A stretch of 38,772 bases of DNA. Origin: Bacillota bacterium (GTDB lineage Bacteria > Bacillota > Clostridia > Lachnospirales > Lachnospiraceae). Position numbers and translations under genes: made by a program. The stretch lies in NCBI GenBank assembly GCA_023395555.1, contig JAEWYQ010000087.1, positions 1-38,772 on the forward strand, given 5' to 3'. Shown piece after piece: positions 27,501 through 35,103 of this stretch (positions are counted from its first letter, which is position 1; each line of letters opens with the position of its first letter). The notes beneath the pieces were generated by a model. The model made no database searches. It worked only from the letters and a program-made list of their open reading frames with translations, and had not been told where the DNA came from.

Positions 27501-28096
27501 TCTATTTCATCCCCCCACAGCTCAATACGGTAGGGCGCATCCTCCGTCAGCGGGAAGACATCGACAATGCCGCCCCGCACAGCAAAATCACCCGGTGATT
27601 CCACCTGGGCCTGGCGTTCATATCCCAGATGCACCAGCGCCTCGCTGAATTCATTCAGCTTAATGGAGGACTCCGCGTTAATTCTGAGAATTCGGTCCTT
27701 CACCATCTGCAGGGGCAGTAACCGGTCCATTCCGCCCTCCAGAGAAAGGATGATGGTCGCCTTCCGGTTCTCAATCAGCCTGCGAAGCACCCTCAGGCGG
27801 TCCCTCACAATGGCGTTGCCGTGAATATCCGCGCTGTAGAATATGATATCCTTTGCCGGATAAAGCAGCACGTCCTTATCATAGAGGCGGTAATCCTCGT
27901 ATATTTCCTTCGCCTTCAGATCATTATAGGTAACGATAACACGGTAGCGGAATTCTTCCCCCAGGCCGTGCATCAGATGGCATTTCTGGGAATCAATACA
28001 GCCGGTAACCTGTACCGGCAGAGTTCTCCTTCTTATATTGTCCTTCAGATCAACAAATTCTTTAAGCTCCATCAGGGGCGCTGTAAAGGTTTTCAA
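24563..28096 (-). CDS. mfd: Transcription-repair coupling factor Mfd
   Basis: A 1177-residue full-length Mfd. It displaces stalled RNA polymerase and recruits UvrA to lesions. In order: a UvrB-like N-terminal region (GLGEEFRYRVIVTYNDLKAK near residue 45), the RNA-polymerase-interacting Tudor-like domain (LAPGDYVVHENHGLGIYRGI), the translocase core with Walker A GDVGYGKTE, DEEQ box VDEEQRFG, TATPIPRTL and QLRGRVGRS, then the C-terminal TRCF domain. It starts with TTG at 28096, with AGGAGG 8 bases upstream. The peptidyl-tRNA hydrolase gene ends 26 bases before it, reproducing the pth-mfd pair typical of Firmicutes. Confidence 0.98.
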   Translation of the reverse strand: MKTFTAPLMELKEFVDLKDNIRRRTLPVQVTGCIDSQKCHLMHGLGEEFRYRVIVTYNDLKAKEIYEDYRLYDKDVLLYPAKDIIFYSADIHGNAIVRDRLRVLRRLIENRKATIILSLEGGMDRLLPLQMVKDRILRINAESSIKLNEFSEALVHLGYERQAQVESPGDFAVRGGIVDVFPLTEDAPYRIELWGDEIDSIRTFDVSSQRSIEQVGELIIYPAAEVILDESRRMAGLKKLEEEEKQYYKSLREQFKTEEAARIHQIIQEFKDNLGAYQGSVALESYINYFYDQTMSFFQYFDNEDTIFFLDEPGRLAEKGEATETEFRESMIGRIEKGYILPGQTDVIYGYKEAMGILANKNAVLISTMEVKNNFYSPKHKYDFTVQTVASYHNNFEVLVKDLERWKKNKYRVILLSGSRTRAMRLSEDLRDFNLSAFYGEDMDRVLQSGEIMVAYGNLRRGFEYPLIRLVIISESDIFGTEKKKKRKKSTYEGNKIQSFTELAPGDYVVHENHGLGIYRGIEKIEVDKVTKDYIKIEYGGGGVLYILATGLDVIQKYSGQEGRKPKLNKLNSIEWKNTKARVRGAVQDVAKELVALYAQRQQKTGFEFGEDTVWQKEFEEAFPYDETEDQLLAIEATKRDMESKRIMDRLICGDVGYGKTEIAIRAAFKAVSYGKQVVILVPTTILAQQHYNTLVQRMMDFPVSVDVLSRFRSSAEQKKTLERLRKGSLDIVVGTHRVLSSDVKFKNLGLLIVDEEQRFGVTHKEKIKQLKKDVDVLTLTATPIPRTLHMSLVGIRDMSVLDEPPVDRLPIQTYVLEHNDEIIREAISRELARGGQVYYVYNRVNGIDEIAANVARLVPEANVAFAHGQMNERTLEKIMFEFISGEIDVLVSTTIIETGLDISNVNTMIIDDADRLGLSQLYQLRGRVGRSNRTAYAFLMYRRDKMLKEIAEKRLHAIKEFTELGSGFKIAMRDLEIRGAGNLLGAEQSGHMEAVGYDLYCKMLNEAVKETKGEAASEEAYETTVDMDMDAFIPATYIKNEIHKLDIYKRIAEIENEEEMMDMQEELVDRFGDMPAAVNNLLNIALIKSICHSLYIVQLIHKEHEVKLMMYPKAKLAVEKIPELMIKYQNNLKLIPQSNPYFIYRLPYTSKGKSDTIGIFESLYRLLKDFKELLQN

Positions 28097-28121
28097 CAGT
28101 AGTTCCTCCTATGTCAGTAGC

Positions 28122-28688
28122 TTATTTTTTACGGTTATACCGATTCATGGCAGCGTCCAGCTCCCCCTCCACGATAACGGCACATGCCTCGGACACATCC
28201 TTCAGCGCCTCACGAATGACGGTATTCTCCTCTGCAGAGAAGCGGGAGAGAACATAATCTGCCAGATCCCAGCCCTTCGGCTTGTCTCCTACTCCCACCT
28301 TAATCCGCGGGAATTCATCGGTTCCCAGATGGCTGATAATGCTTTTGATCCCATTATGCCCTCCGGCGCTGCCCTTCTTGCGAATCCGCAGCTGTCCCAC
28401 CTCCAGGCTGATGTCATCATAAATTATGATAACCTCCTGGGGTGTTACTTTATAATAATCAACCAGCTCACGCACGCTCTCACCGCTGAGATTCATATAG
28501 GTAAGAGGCTGGGCAAGAATAACCTTCTCGCCCTTCATATAACCCTTACCGCAAATCGCCTTATGTTTTCTGAAATCCAGAGGAATGCGGCAGTCATCGG
28601 ATATCCTCGTTATGGCATCCCACCCGATATTATGTCTGGTCGCCTGATATTCCTTCGTCGGATTACCCAGTCCTACTATAATATGCAT
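28122..28688 (-). CDS. pth: Peptidyl-tRNA hydrolase
   Basis: A 188-residue enzyme that frees tRNA from drop-off peptidyl-tRNA. All catalytic residues are present: N9 in GLGNP, H19 in RHNIG, N66 in TYMNLSG, D91 in IIYDDI and N112 in GGHNG. Length is normal. Ribosome-binding signal before the ATG is weak (AAGG 10 bases upstream). It heads the pth-mfd-foldase cluster. The relic CRISPR-like repeats lie just upstream at 28778-28873. Confidence 0.98.
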   Translation of the reverse strand: MHIIVGLGNPTKEYQATRHNIGWDAITRISDDCRIPLDFRKHKAICGKGYMKGEKVILAQPLTYMNLSGESVRELVDYYKVTPQEVIIIYDDISLEVGQLRIRKKGSAGGHNGIKSIISHLGTDEFPRIKVGVGDKPKGWDLADYVLSRFSAEENTVIREALKDVSEACAVIVEGELDAAMNRYNRKK

Positions 28689-28777
28689 TGTGTATTAACC
28701 TTCTCTCTTTCTTCTAATCCGTTTCTACTTAATCTGGAAGCAACAGACCACTCTATGGATGAAAAAGAAAAAGTCTC

Positions 28778-28873
28778 ATTTCAATCCACGCTTCCCGTCC
28801 AGGAGGCGATGCCTTTATAACATACATGATATGCTGAAGCCATTTCACTTTGCGCTTCCCTTCCGGGAAACAG
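28778..28873. CRISPR. Relic type I-C-like CRISPR: two repeats, one spacer
   Basis: Repeat 1 (28778-28809) begins ATTTCAATCCACGC, the conserved end of type I-C repeats read on this strand, and folds as CGCTTCC/GGAGGCG (7 pairs, one G-T) around a 6-base loop. Repeat 2 (28842-28873) begins ATTTCA and matches repeat 1 at 22 of 32 positions, most strongly in CGCTTCCC. The start-to-start distance is 64 bases, giving a 32-base spacer (28810-28841), as expected for I-C arrays. No cas gene lies in the window. crRNA would be made from the minus strand. The array is minimal and partly degenerate, so I regard it as a relic or orphan. Confidence 0.45.
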
Positions 28874-28888
28874 AAACGTTATATCTGC

Positions 28889-29887
28889 TCAGTCCGTCGC
28901 CACTTCTGTCACCACTCCCACAGCTGTTATCATGACTGCCATCTGCTGGGCCACCAGAATTCCTGTCACTTGATTCGCCAGAGCATATCCTACAGCACTT
29001 TTTTTAATATCCGTAAGATAGTCGTCACATACGAGGGCTGCCGAGAACATGATCCGATAGGTATCGGCTATGGACCAGTTGCCAAAGCCCTTCTTACTCT
29101 TAAGATAATCCCTCACTGTGACAATTTCATCTGCCAATTTATCGGCATCCTCCTGCAACAGAGCCAGGACTCCCAAAAAGGACAATTCATTCCCCCAACC
29201 AATTCTGCATTTTCTGGCCTTCATCGCCTTGTTCAGCCCCAATACCCTCTGGCATTTGATCTCCGCCGGTTCCTCGCTGAAGGTGAGCACATGGGACAGA
29301 GCCTGAACTGTGTTGGCTCCATAGAACTCCCCTTTTAAGCTTCGGTAACAATCCTCCATCTCTCTGACTGCTTGACGTACCGGCTTATCCGACATGGCAA
29401 GGAGAGCTGCAAAGCCATAGTCATCCGAGGAGGTAAGGAATCGATGCTCCTCCTTCATGGCATCATAATAATTCTTTGCCTGAGTGATCACCCGCCGGTA
29501 ATCATAGGGATCTGCCTGCAATGCAATAGACATAGCAGCCAGCACCAGATAGGGAGAGGTGTAGAAACCTTCTTTTTTCATAGAATCATAGACGCTCTGT
29601 ATGCTCTTAAACATCGGCTCCGGATCTGACTGGAGGGCCAGCATAACCGCAGTTATAAAATTCACGTTATCTTTAAATTGGGAGAACACTCCCGTATTCT
29701 CCTTAATAATTCTCCGGCAGCGTTCAATGGCATCCGTATCCGCCCATCGGTTCTCCATCGTGTACAGCAAAGCTCCAAGCCTTGTATTGATATCATAATC
29801 CCATCGAAATTTCTTTTTCAGCACATTGTAATTGTCTGCAAACATATCACATTTATACTTTAAAGCTTCCCTTATAATATGTTCCAT
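28889..29887 (-). CDS. DUF4003 family protein
   Basis: A 332-residue, largely helical cytoplasmic protein resembling DUF4003, a Firmicutes family of unknown function. Family-like segments include YTSPYLVLAAMSIALQADPY, SSDDYGFAALLAMS and GNELSFLGVLALL, which look like repeated helical hairpins. The last 25 residues (VTGILVAQQMAVMITAVGVV) are hydrophobic and could touch the membrane. The start at 29887 has AGGAGG 6 bases upstream. It has its own strong promoter. Confidence 0.8.
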   Translation of the reverse strand: MEHIIREALKYKCDMFADNYNVLKKKFRWDYDINTRLGALLYTMENRWADTDAIERCRRIIKENTGVFSQFKDNVNFITAVMLALQSDPEPMFKSIQSVYDSMKKEGFYTSPYLVLAAMSIALQADPYDYRRVITQAKNYYDAMKEEHRFLTSSDDYGFAALLAMSDKPVRQAVREMEDCYRSLKGEFYGANTVQALSHVLTFSEEPAEIKCQRVLGLNKAMKARKCRIGWGNELSFLGVLALLQEDADKLADEIVTVRDYLKSKKGFGNWSIADTYRIMFSAALVCDDYLTDIKKSAVGYALANQVTGILVAQQMAVMITAVGVVTEVATD

Positions 29888-29940
29888 CCTTACCTCCTGG
29901 TTAAAGCTTTGATTATTCCTTCGAGATTTCATCATTTCTA

Positions 29941-29969
29941 ATTATAACATCCCATCTGCTCTTGTACAA
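29941..29969 (-). promoter_or_regulatory. Promoter of the DUF4003 gene
   Basis: TTGTAC (29969-29964) and a perfect TATAAT (29946-29941) on the minus strand, 17 bases apart. Confidence 0.8.
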
Positions 29970-30010
29970 TATAGGATTCACACCTGCTCAAAATAGTAAC
30001 GCCATAGAAT

Positions 30011-30070
30011 AAGGGTATAAATGATGGCTGCGGACTGTATGATTCATCCAATGCCATCATTTACACCCTC
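30011..30070 (-). terminator. Possible terminator of the ABC-hydrolase operon
   Basis: GGGTATAAATGATGGC and GCCATCATTTACACCC pair over 16 positions with one mismatch around a loop of about 24 bases. On the minus strand CCCTTATTCT follows. The large loop lowers confidence. Confidence 0.5.
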
Positions 30071-30081
30071 TGTTCAAAAGC

Positions 30082-31269
30082 TTATTCCATAGCTGCGATA
30101 ATCATATTGTTTATTCTGCCCCAATCGCCGAAGGAATCGCTGTATTCTCCCATGTACGCAATTACCGAAAGCCCGTACTCGGGATCAACCAGAAATTTAT
30201 GTCCGGCCCAGCCGCCATGCTCCACCGCGCGCTCCGAACGCAGAACTCCTGCATCGTCCACCTTTTTACCCCGGTAATTCCATCCGAGGCCCCAGGCATC
30301 CCAATGGCTGGTTAATGCTGTGTTATAGTTTTTCGTCATCTCACGTACGCTCGCCGGTGACAGTATCCGCTGACCGTTATAACGGCCCTCCCCGAGTATC
30401 ATCTCACAGAAGCGGGACATATCATTTGCCGTTGTTTTAAGTCCGCCCGCACCGGATTCCCTGGTATAATTATCTTCCGAATTGATCCATCCGTAGCCCA
30501 TGCAGCGTTCGTTTCTTCCCAACACCCGGCCCCACTTCTCTTTTGGCAGTATCCAGTGGGAATCCACCATACCGAGGGGGTTGAATAAGACGCGCTGCGC
30601 ATAGGAATCTATGGTCTCACCTGTAACGGCGCATATCACTTCTTTTAACTTTTGATATCCGTGATTGCAGTATGACATGACTGTGTGCGGCTTATTCTTC
30701 AATTCAATACGAAGGGCAAGGGTCTCCCATACCTTATTATAGCCATAATCCTCCGGAAGCTCCAGCGCTTCTTTTATTTTCAGATGATACCGCTCCCATT
30801 CTTCCTCCGGCGAATTGTCAGCCGGCCTTTCGATTTTTAATTCCTCTTTTACATAATGATCGATACCCTTCTGGAGCTCATCCTCTACAATGCCGCTGGT
30901 ATGAGTCAGAAAATGCCATAGCTGTATGTTCTCCCTCCCGCCGCCGGTGTATTCAGGAAGAAATCTCTTGATGGGATTCTCTAATTCCAGACGTCCCTCT
31001 TCCAAAAGGATCATGATAAGGGTAGCGATAATGGGCTTGGTATTGGAGGCAACGGAAAAAATAGTATCCATATGGACGCCGTATTCATTTGTGCTAGTAC
31101 CGTAGCAGCCCTCAAAAATAGGTACACCGTGACGCATTGCCTTGACCACCAGTGCCTGGAACCGGTCCTGTGCCGTCCATTCAAGCAGCCTCTCTTCCAG
31201 TCTGTCCAATTGGGGAATGTAAAGCTTTAATCTTGCCGCCTGCTCAACGGCTTGTTTTGTTTTGGGCAT
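30082..31269 (-). CDS. Beta-lactamase-fold serine hydrolase
   Basis: A 395-residue class C beta-lactamase/DD-peptidase-like enzyme. The SxxK motif is SNTK with nucleophile S75 and K78, the YxN motif is Y200-C-N202 in MSYCNHGY, and the third motif is an HGG in RAVEHGGWAGHK. No signal peptide is seen, so it probably acts inside the cell or by contact with the exporter. Such proteins may be esterases, D-amino-acid peptidases or resistance factors rather than true beta-lactamases. It follows two ABC exporter genes with a 33-base gap and has AGGAGG 7 bases before its ATG. Confidence 0.88.
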   Translation of the reverse strand: MPKTKQAVEQAARLKLYIPQLDRLEERLLEWTAQDRFQALVVKAMRHGVPIFEGCYGTSTNEYGVHMDTIFSVASNTKPIIATLIMILLEEGRLELENPIKRFLPEYTGGGRENIQLWHFLTHTSGIVEDELQKGIDHYVKEELKIERPADNSPEEEWERYHLKIKEALELPEDYGYNKVWETLALRIELKNKPHTVMSYCNHGYQKLKEVICAVTGETIDSYAQRVLFNPLGMVDSHWILPKEKWGRVLGRNERCMGYGWINSEDNYTRESGAGGLKTTANDMSRFCEMILGEGRYNGQRILSPASVREMTKNYNTALTSHWDAWGLGWNYRGKKVDDAGVLRSERAVEHGGWAGHKFLVDPEYGLSVIAYMGEYSDSFGDWGRINNMIIAAME

Positions 31270-31302
31270 ATTGTGCCTCCTTTTATGTATTAATAAACCA
31301 TG

Positions 31303-33138
31303 TTACCTGTACCACTTTTCCTGGGCCGTAAAAAGCCGCGCGTATTCGCCGTCCCGGGCCAGCAGCTGGTCATGGGTCCCGATTTCGGCAATTCTGCCGT
31401 CCTTCATTACGACAATTTTATCTACAAGGCGGCATAGTCCCACACGGTGGGAGATGATAACTGCCGTTTTGTCCTTGGCCAGCTCTATGAATTTTGTCAA
31501 AATCTCTGTTTCAATAAGGGGATCCAAAGCGCTTGTGGGTTCGTCCATGAGAATGAGTCCGCTCTCTCTGAACAGTCCGCGGGCAATGGCAATTTTCTGC
31601 CATTGACCTCCGGAGACTTCGCTGCCGCCGAAGGCTATGCCCAGCTCGCAGTCTAACCCTACCCGGTCCAGCAACTCCTCCAGTCCGGCCAGGCGAAGCG
31701 TTTCTTTGATCTTTTCATCATCACCGAAACGATCGATATCAGACATTGCCACATTCTCACGCAGGGGCAATTTATACTGTGTAAAATTCTGTGCTACAGC
31801 GGACACTGTTTTATAAAAGGAGGGTTTATCCATATCATCCACCGCCCTGCCGTCATAGAATATCCCGCCCTCCGAACAGGGAAACAAACCGATCAGAAGC
31901 TTTGACAGGGTTGTCTTTCCGCTGCCGTTTTCACCGAGAACCGCAATTTTTTCACCTTTGCGTATTTCAAAGCTCACATCCTTCACAGCATATTTTTCGG
32001 CGTTGGGATATTGGAAGGATACGCCGCGCAGTTCAATTTTATTCTGTAAGCCCGGATAAGGTGTACCTCTTTCCTCCCCTTCCGATGCTTCCGGAAGGTC
32101 GATATATTCAAAATAATCACCGGCAAAGGCAAGCTCCCTGGGCAGCTCACCGCCCAGCACAAGTATGCCCCTTGTGGCTGACTGGAGAGTGAGAAATGCC
32201 GCGATGCATGCCCCGAAAACTCCCACATTTACAGTTCCCCTTAATGTAAGGAACAGAGCCAGGGCGATACACGCTCCGTAGCCTATAATCCTTAAGGCAT
32301 CGCATAACAGCAGGGACAGGGCATCCTTACGGTTCTGTTCCCAGAGTTCGTTCTGCACCTCATCCCGGGCTTCCACCCATTTGTCAAAGGCATAATCGTC
32401 CGCCCCCAATGCCCTAAGCTCTTTTACCGTACGCCTGTCGGTGAATAATCCCCACAGATATCCGAGTCTGCGGGATTTCTTAGCCATACTGTGCTTTATG
32501 TAATAAAACTCTTTTCCCCGGACTAATCGTGCGATACAGTAGGGCAGCACGCTGACGATACAGAGGGGAAGAAACCACATGCTATATTGTCCCAATACCG
32601 CGGATACGGTGATCACATTTAACGAGCTCACGATGATCATTCCGAAGCTGTCCCGGATAATCCCATTCATCCTGCCGGTATACAGACATTCCTCGGCCCG
32701 CTGCTGCATGTCCCTTATCTTGGAGTTTTCAAAATCAATCAGCGGCATACGCGACAATTTTACGCACATTAGATATCTGTAATGCACATTCCGTTTGTCC
32801 GCTCCCAGTTCTGTCACAAGTCCGGCTATAAAAACCAGGAAATTGTTCAGCACATAGGCGGCAAGATAGATCAGTCCCCAAAAGAGCAGTTTCCCCGGTG
32901 TACCGCCGCCTTGCTGAGTTTGATTTCCATTATAAACAGCGTATGCCTCCTCAAACAAAGAGGCCAGCGCAAGAGTGGTAAATGCGGGAAACATCCCTCC
33001 GACCACATAGTTCAGCAGGGAGAAGACGGCGGAAACAGGCGCAAATTCAAAATAATTTTTGAGCACTCTTCCATAGATATTTAAATACTTTATTTTTTTC
33101 TGCTTGCTGTCAGCTATTTTTCTCACCTCCGACCCCAT
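31303..33138 (-). CDS. ABC exporter half-transporter, second of the pair
   Basis: A type I exporter of about 611 residues with an N-terminal six-helix membrane domain and a C-terminal ATPase: Walker A GENGSGKTT, signature VSGGQWQKIA and Walker B LILMDEPTSALD, then the H-loop ISHRVG. It should pair with the adjacent ABC protein. The start is unclear. The ideal SD GGAGGTGA at 33131-33124 is followed at proper distance by ATA, not a standard start. GTG 33126 overlaps the SD and ATG 33138 lies before it. Its 5' end overlaps the upstream gene, so translation is coupled. Related QW-signature exporters often move peptides. Confidence 0.88.
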   Translation of the reverse strand: MGSEVRKIADSKQKKIKYLNIYGRVLKNYFEFAPVSAVFSLLNYVVGGMFPAFTTLALASLFEEAYAVYNGNQTQQGGGTPGKLLFWGLIYLAAYVLNNFLVFIAGLVTELGADKRNVHYRYLMCVKLSRMPLIDFENSKIRDMQQRAEECLYTGRMNGIIRDSFGMIIVSSLNVITVSAVLGQYSMWFLPLCIVSVLPYCIARLVRGKEFYYIKHSMAKKSRRLGYLWGLFTDRRTVKELRALGADDYAFDKWVEARDEVQNELWEQNRKDALSLLLCDALRIIGYGACIALALFLTLRGTVNVGVFGACIAAFLTLQSATRGILVLGGELPRELAFAGDYFEYIDLPEASEGEERGTPYPGLQNKIELRGVSFQYPNAEKYAVKDVSFEIRKGEKIAVLGENGSGKTTLSKLLIGLFPCSEGGIFYDGRAVDDMDKPSFYKTVSAVAQNFTQYKLPLRENVAMSDIDRFGDDEKIKETLRLAGLEELLDRVGLDCELGIAFGGSEVSGGQWQKIAIARGLFRESGLILMDEPTSALDPLIETEILTKFIELAKDKTAVIISHRVGLCRLVDKIVVMKDGRIAEIGTHDQLLARDGEYARLFTAQEKWYR

Positions 33139-34876
33139 ACCAGGCACTCTGCGCCGTAAACATATCGCAGTATAATCCGTGCCGGGACATCAATTCTGCA
33201 TGGGTGCCCGTCTGTGCGACTATGCCGCTGTCCAGGACAATGATTTTATCCGCGATCTTTGCGCTGGCAAGCCGGTGGGAAATCATGATACAGCCCCGTT
33301 TTTGCAGGACGGACTGAAAGGTTTCATACATACGGCTCTCTGCAACCGGATCTAAAGCGGCGGTGGGCTCGTCCAGTATAATAAAGGAGCTGTCACTCAA
33401 GATCGAGCGGGAAACTGCGATCTTCTGCCATTGACCGCCGGATAAGTCAGTCCCGTCTTCCTCCAGCTTGCCAAGGTTAGCGTCAAGGGGCAGGTCCTCT
33501 GTCCACAGCCCGTCCTTTAATGCCCCGTAAAGGGCGGCGTCATCCTTGATCCTGCGGATATTTCCAAAGGCTACATTTTCCCGCAGGGTCAGCTCATAGC
33601 CGCAGAAATCTTGAAAGACCACGCTGAATACCTTCCGAAGCCAGGAGGCGGAAAACTGTGTGATGGAAACGCCGTCAATATATATGTCTCCGCTGTCCGG
33701 GCGGTACAGCCCGCATAACAGCTTGACTATGGTGGATTTTCCCGCGCCGTTCTCACCCACAAGGGCGGCCCGCTCTCCGGGGAGTATTTCAAAGCTTACC
33801 CCCTTCAAGATGGCTCTATCGGTTTTCGGATATGAAAAATGCACCTGATCAAATACGATGCGGGGATTAGAAACCGGCTCCCCCTCCGTATCGGGGGGAA
33901 CTTCCGGAAGGGACATGAATATTTCATAATGCTTCATCTCCAGGCAATCCTGGGAGACCTGTGAGAAGGCGCTGCTCATTGCCGCTGAGCCGCCCAGCAC
34001 CGCACCCATTGAAGTAATACAGGCAACAAAGATGCCGATATCGATTCTTCCGGCTATCAATCCGAATATCATGGACAAAATCAAAAATGCCGCCCACACG
34101 GCAAGGGTTATCACATGGAAAACACCGTATTTGCTGTATTTCAGCCTCATACGCACATACTCCCTGCGAAAGTCCTCTGCCAGCCGCCTCCATTTTTCCA
34201 GAATAAATCCCAGTGCCCCAAAGGTTTTGAGTTCAAATTCCGCATGCTTATCCGCCAGCAGCGCTGATAAATAAGTCCTGCGCCGCCAGTTGGGCATTTC
34301 CGTATTCCACAGCCTCTGCCGCGCCTCAATGGATTTATAGTTAAACCATAACAGCGGGACAAGCAGTATAAAATATACAAGGGCAAACCATATTGAAACC
34401 TGGGTGAATACCACTGCCGCACCCGCCAGTGAAATAAATGTGGAGACTGCGCTGATTGTATTATTATACAGGTAGTAGATACGCAGATGCGGTTCCGACC
34501 CCATACGTTCCAAGGTATTGAGGACCTCAGGATCTTCAAAGCAGGAATACTCCAGCCTTCTGAATTTTTCAAGAACAACGCCTGTGAAATTACGGTTTAA
34601 CTCCCTGTGGGTAAAGATTTCGGCAAGTCCCAGAAACAGACCCGAATTAGCCGAGAGAAGCATGATTCCAATAAGCAGCACCGCCCACTTTATCACCTCC
34701 GGTAATACGGCTGTTCCTTCCATATAGGAACCGATACCGTTCACTAATTTACCCGTAAAGAAAATACTGAGCGGCGCTTCAAAAGATTGTGCAAGCTTTA
34801 GAAAGAGCGTGAGGATAGTCGGCACCCGCGCATATTGAAATATCACCATAACCGAACGGAGCGCCTGTTTTAGCAA
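33110..34876 (-). CDS. ABC exporter half-transporter, first of the pair
   Basis: A 588-residue exporter with about six membrane helices in residues 1-310 and an ATPase: Walker A GENGAGKST, signature LSGGQWQKIAVSRS, Walker B FIILDEPTAALD and the H-loop ISHRLA. It starts with TTG at 34876, with GGAGG 9 bases upstream. Both this and its partner carry complete motifs, so both ATP sites of a heterodimer would be active. There is no peptidase C39 domain on either half and no precursor peptide gene was found in the upstream 227 bases. The cargo is unknown. Confidence 0.9.
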   Translation of the reverse strand: MLKQALRSVMVIFQYARVPTILTLFLKLAQSFEAPLSIFFTGKLVNGIGSYMEGTAVLPEVIKWAVLLIGIMLLSANSGLFLGLAEIFTHRELNRNFTGVVLEKFRRLEYSCFEDPEVLNTLERMGSEPHLRIYYLYNNTISAVSTFISLAGAAVVFTQVSIWFALVYFILLVPLLWFNYKSIEARQRLWNTEMPNWRRRTYLSALLADKHAEFELKTFGALGFILEKWRRLAEDFRREYVRMRLKYSKYGVFHVITLAVWAAFLILSMIFGLIAGRIDIGIFVACITSMGAVLGGSAAMSSAFSQVSQDCLEMKHYEIFMSLPEVPPDTEGEPVSNPRIVFDQVHFSYPKTDRAILKGVSFEILPGERAALVGENGAGKSTIVKLLCGLYRPDSGDIYIDGVSITQFSASWLRKVFSVVFQDFCGYELTLRENVAFGNIRRIKDDAALYGALKDGLWTEDLPLDANLGKLEEDGTDLSGGQWQKIAVSRSILSDSSFIILDEPTAALDPVAESRMYETFQSVLQKRGCIMISHRLASAKIADKIIVLDSGIVAQTGTHAELMSRHGLYCDMFTAQSAWYGVGGEKNS

Positions 34877-34918
34877 GTGCCGCCACCTCCCTGTTTTATC
34901 CGTGCAAATAATAAGACA

Positions 34919-34947
34919 ATCCTATCACATTTTCACCGCTTTGGCAA
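34919..34947 (-). promoter_or_regulatory. Promoter of the ABC-hydrolase operon
   Basis: TTGCCA (34947-34942) and TAGGAT (34924-34919) on the minus strand, 17 bases apart, about 40 bases before the TTG start. Confidence 0.5.
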
Positions 34948-35026
34948 CTTATACCAGCACAAATTCTATACGGTATCAGCCGTTGCTTCCATAGCCTCCT
35001 CTGCTATCCTTCTGACGATATAAAAC

Positions 35027-35077
35027 AAGGGTACAATGGCTGCTTCATACGCTTTGAAGCAATCATTGCACCCTTTT
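35027..35077 (-). terminator. Terminator of the PRPP synthetase gene
   Basis: AAGGGTGCAATGATTGCTTC pairs with GAAGCAGCCATTGTACCCTT on the minus strand with few mismatches and a 9-base loop, followed by GTTTTATA. It lies 27 bases past the stop codon. Confidence 0.75.
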
Positions 35078-35103
35078 ATTATCTTCATACCGGCAAATAA
35101 TGA

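Noticed and set aside
28711..28742. A possible third CRISPR repeat upstream of the first
   Set aside because: Only the first ten bases resemble the repeat (7 of 10) and the spacing is 67, so it is not distinguishable from chance.
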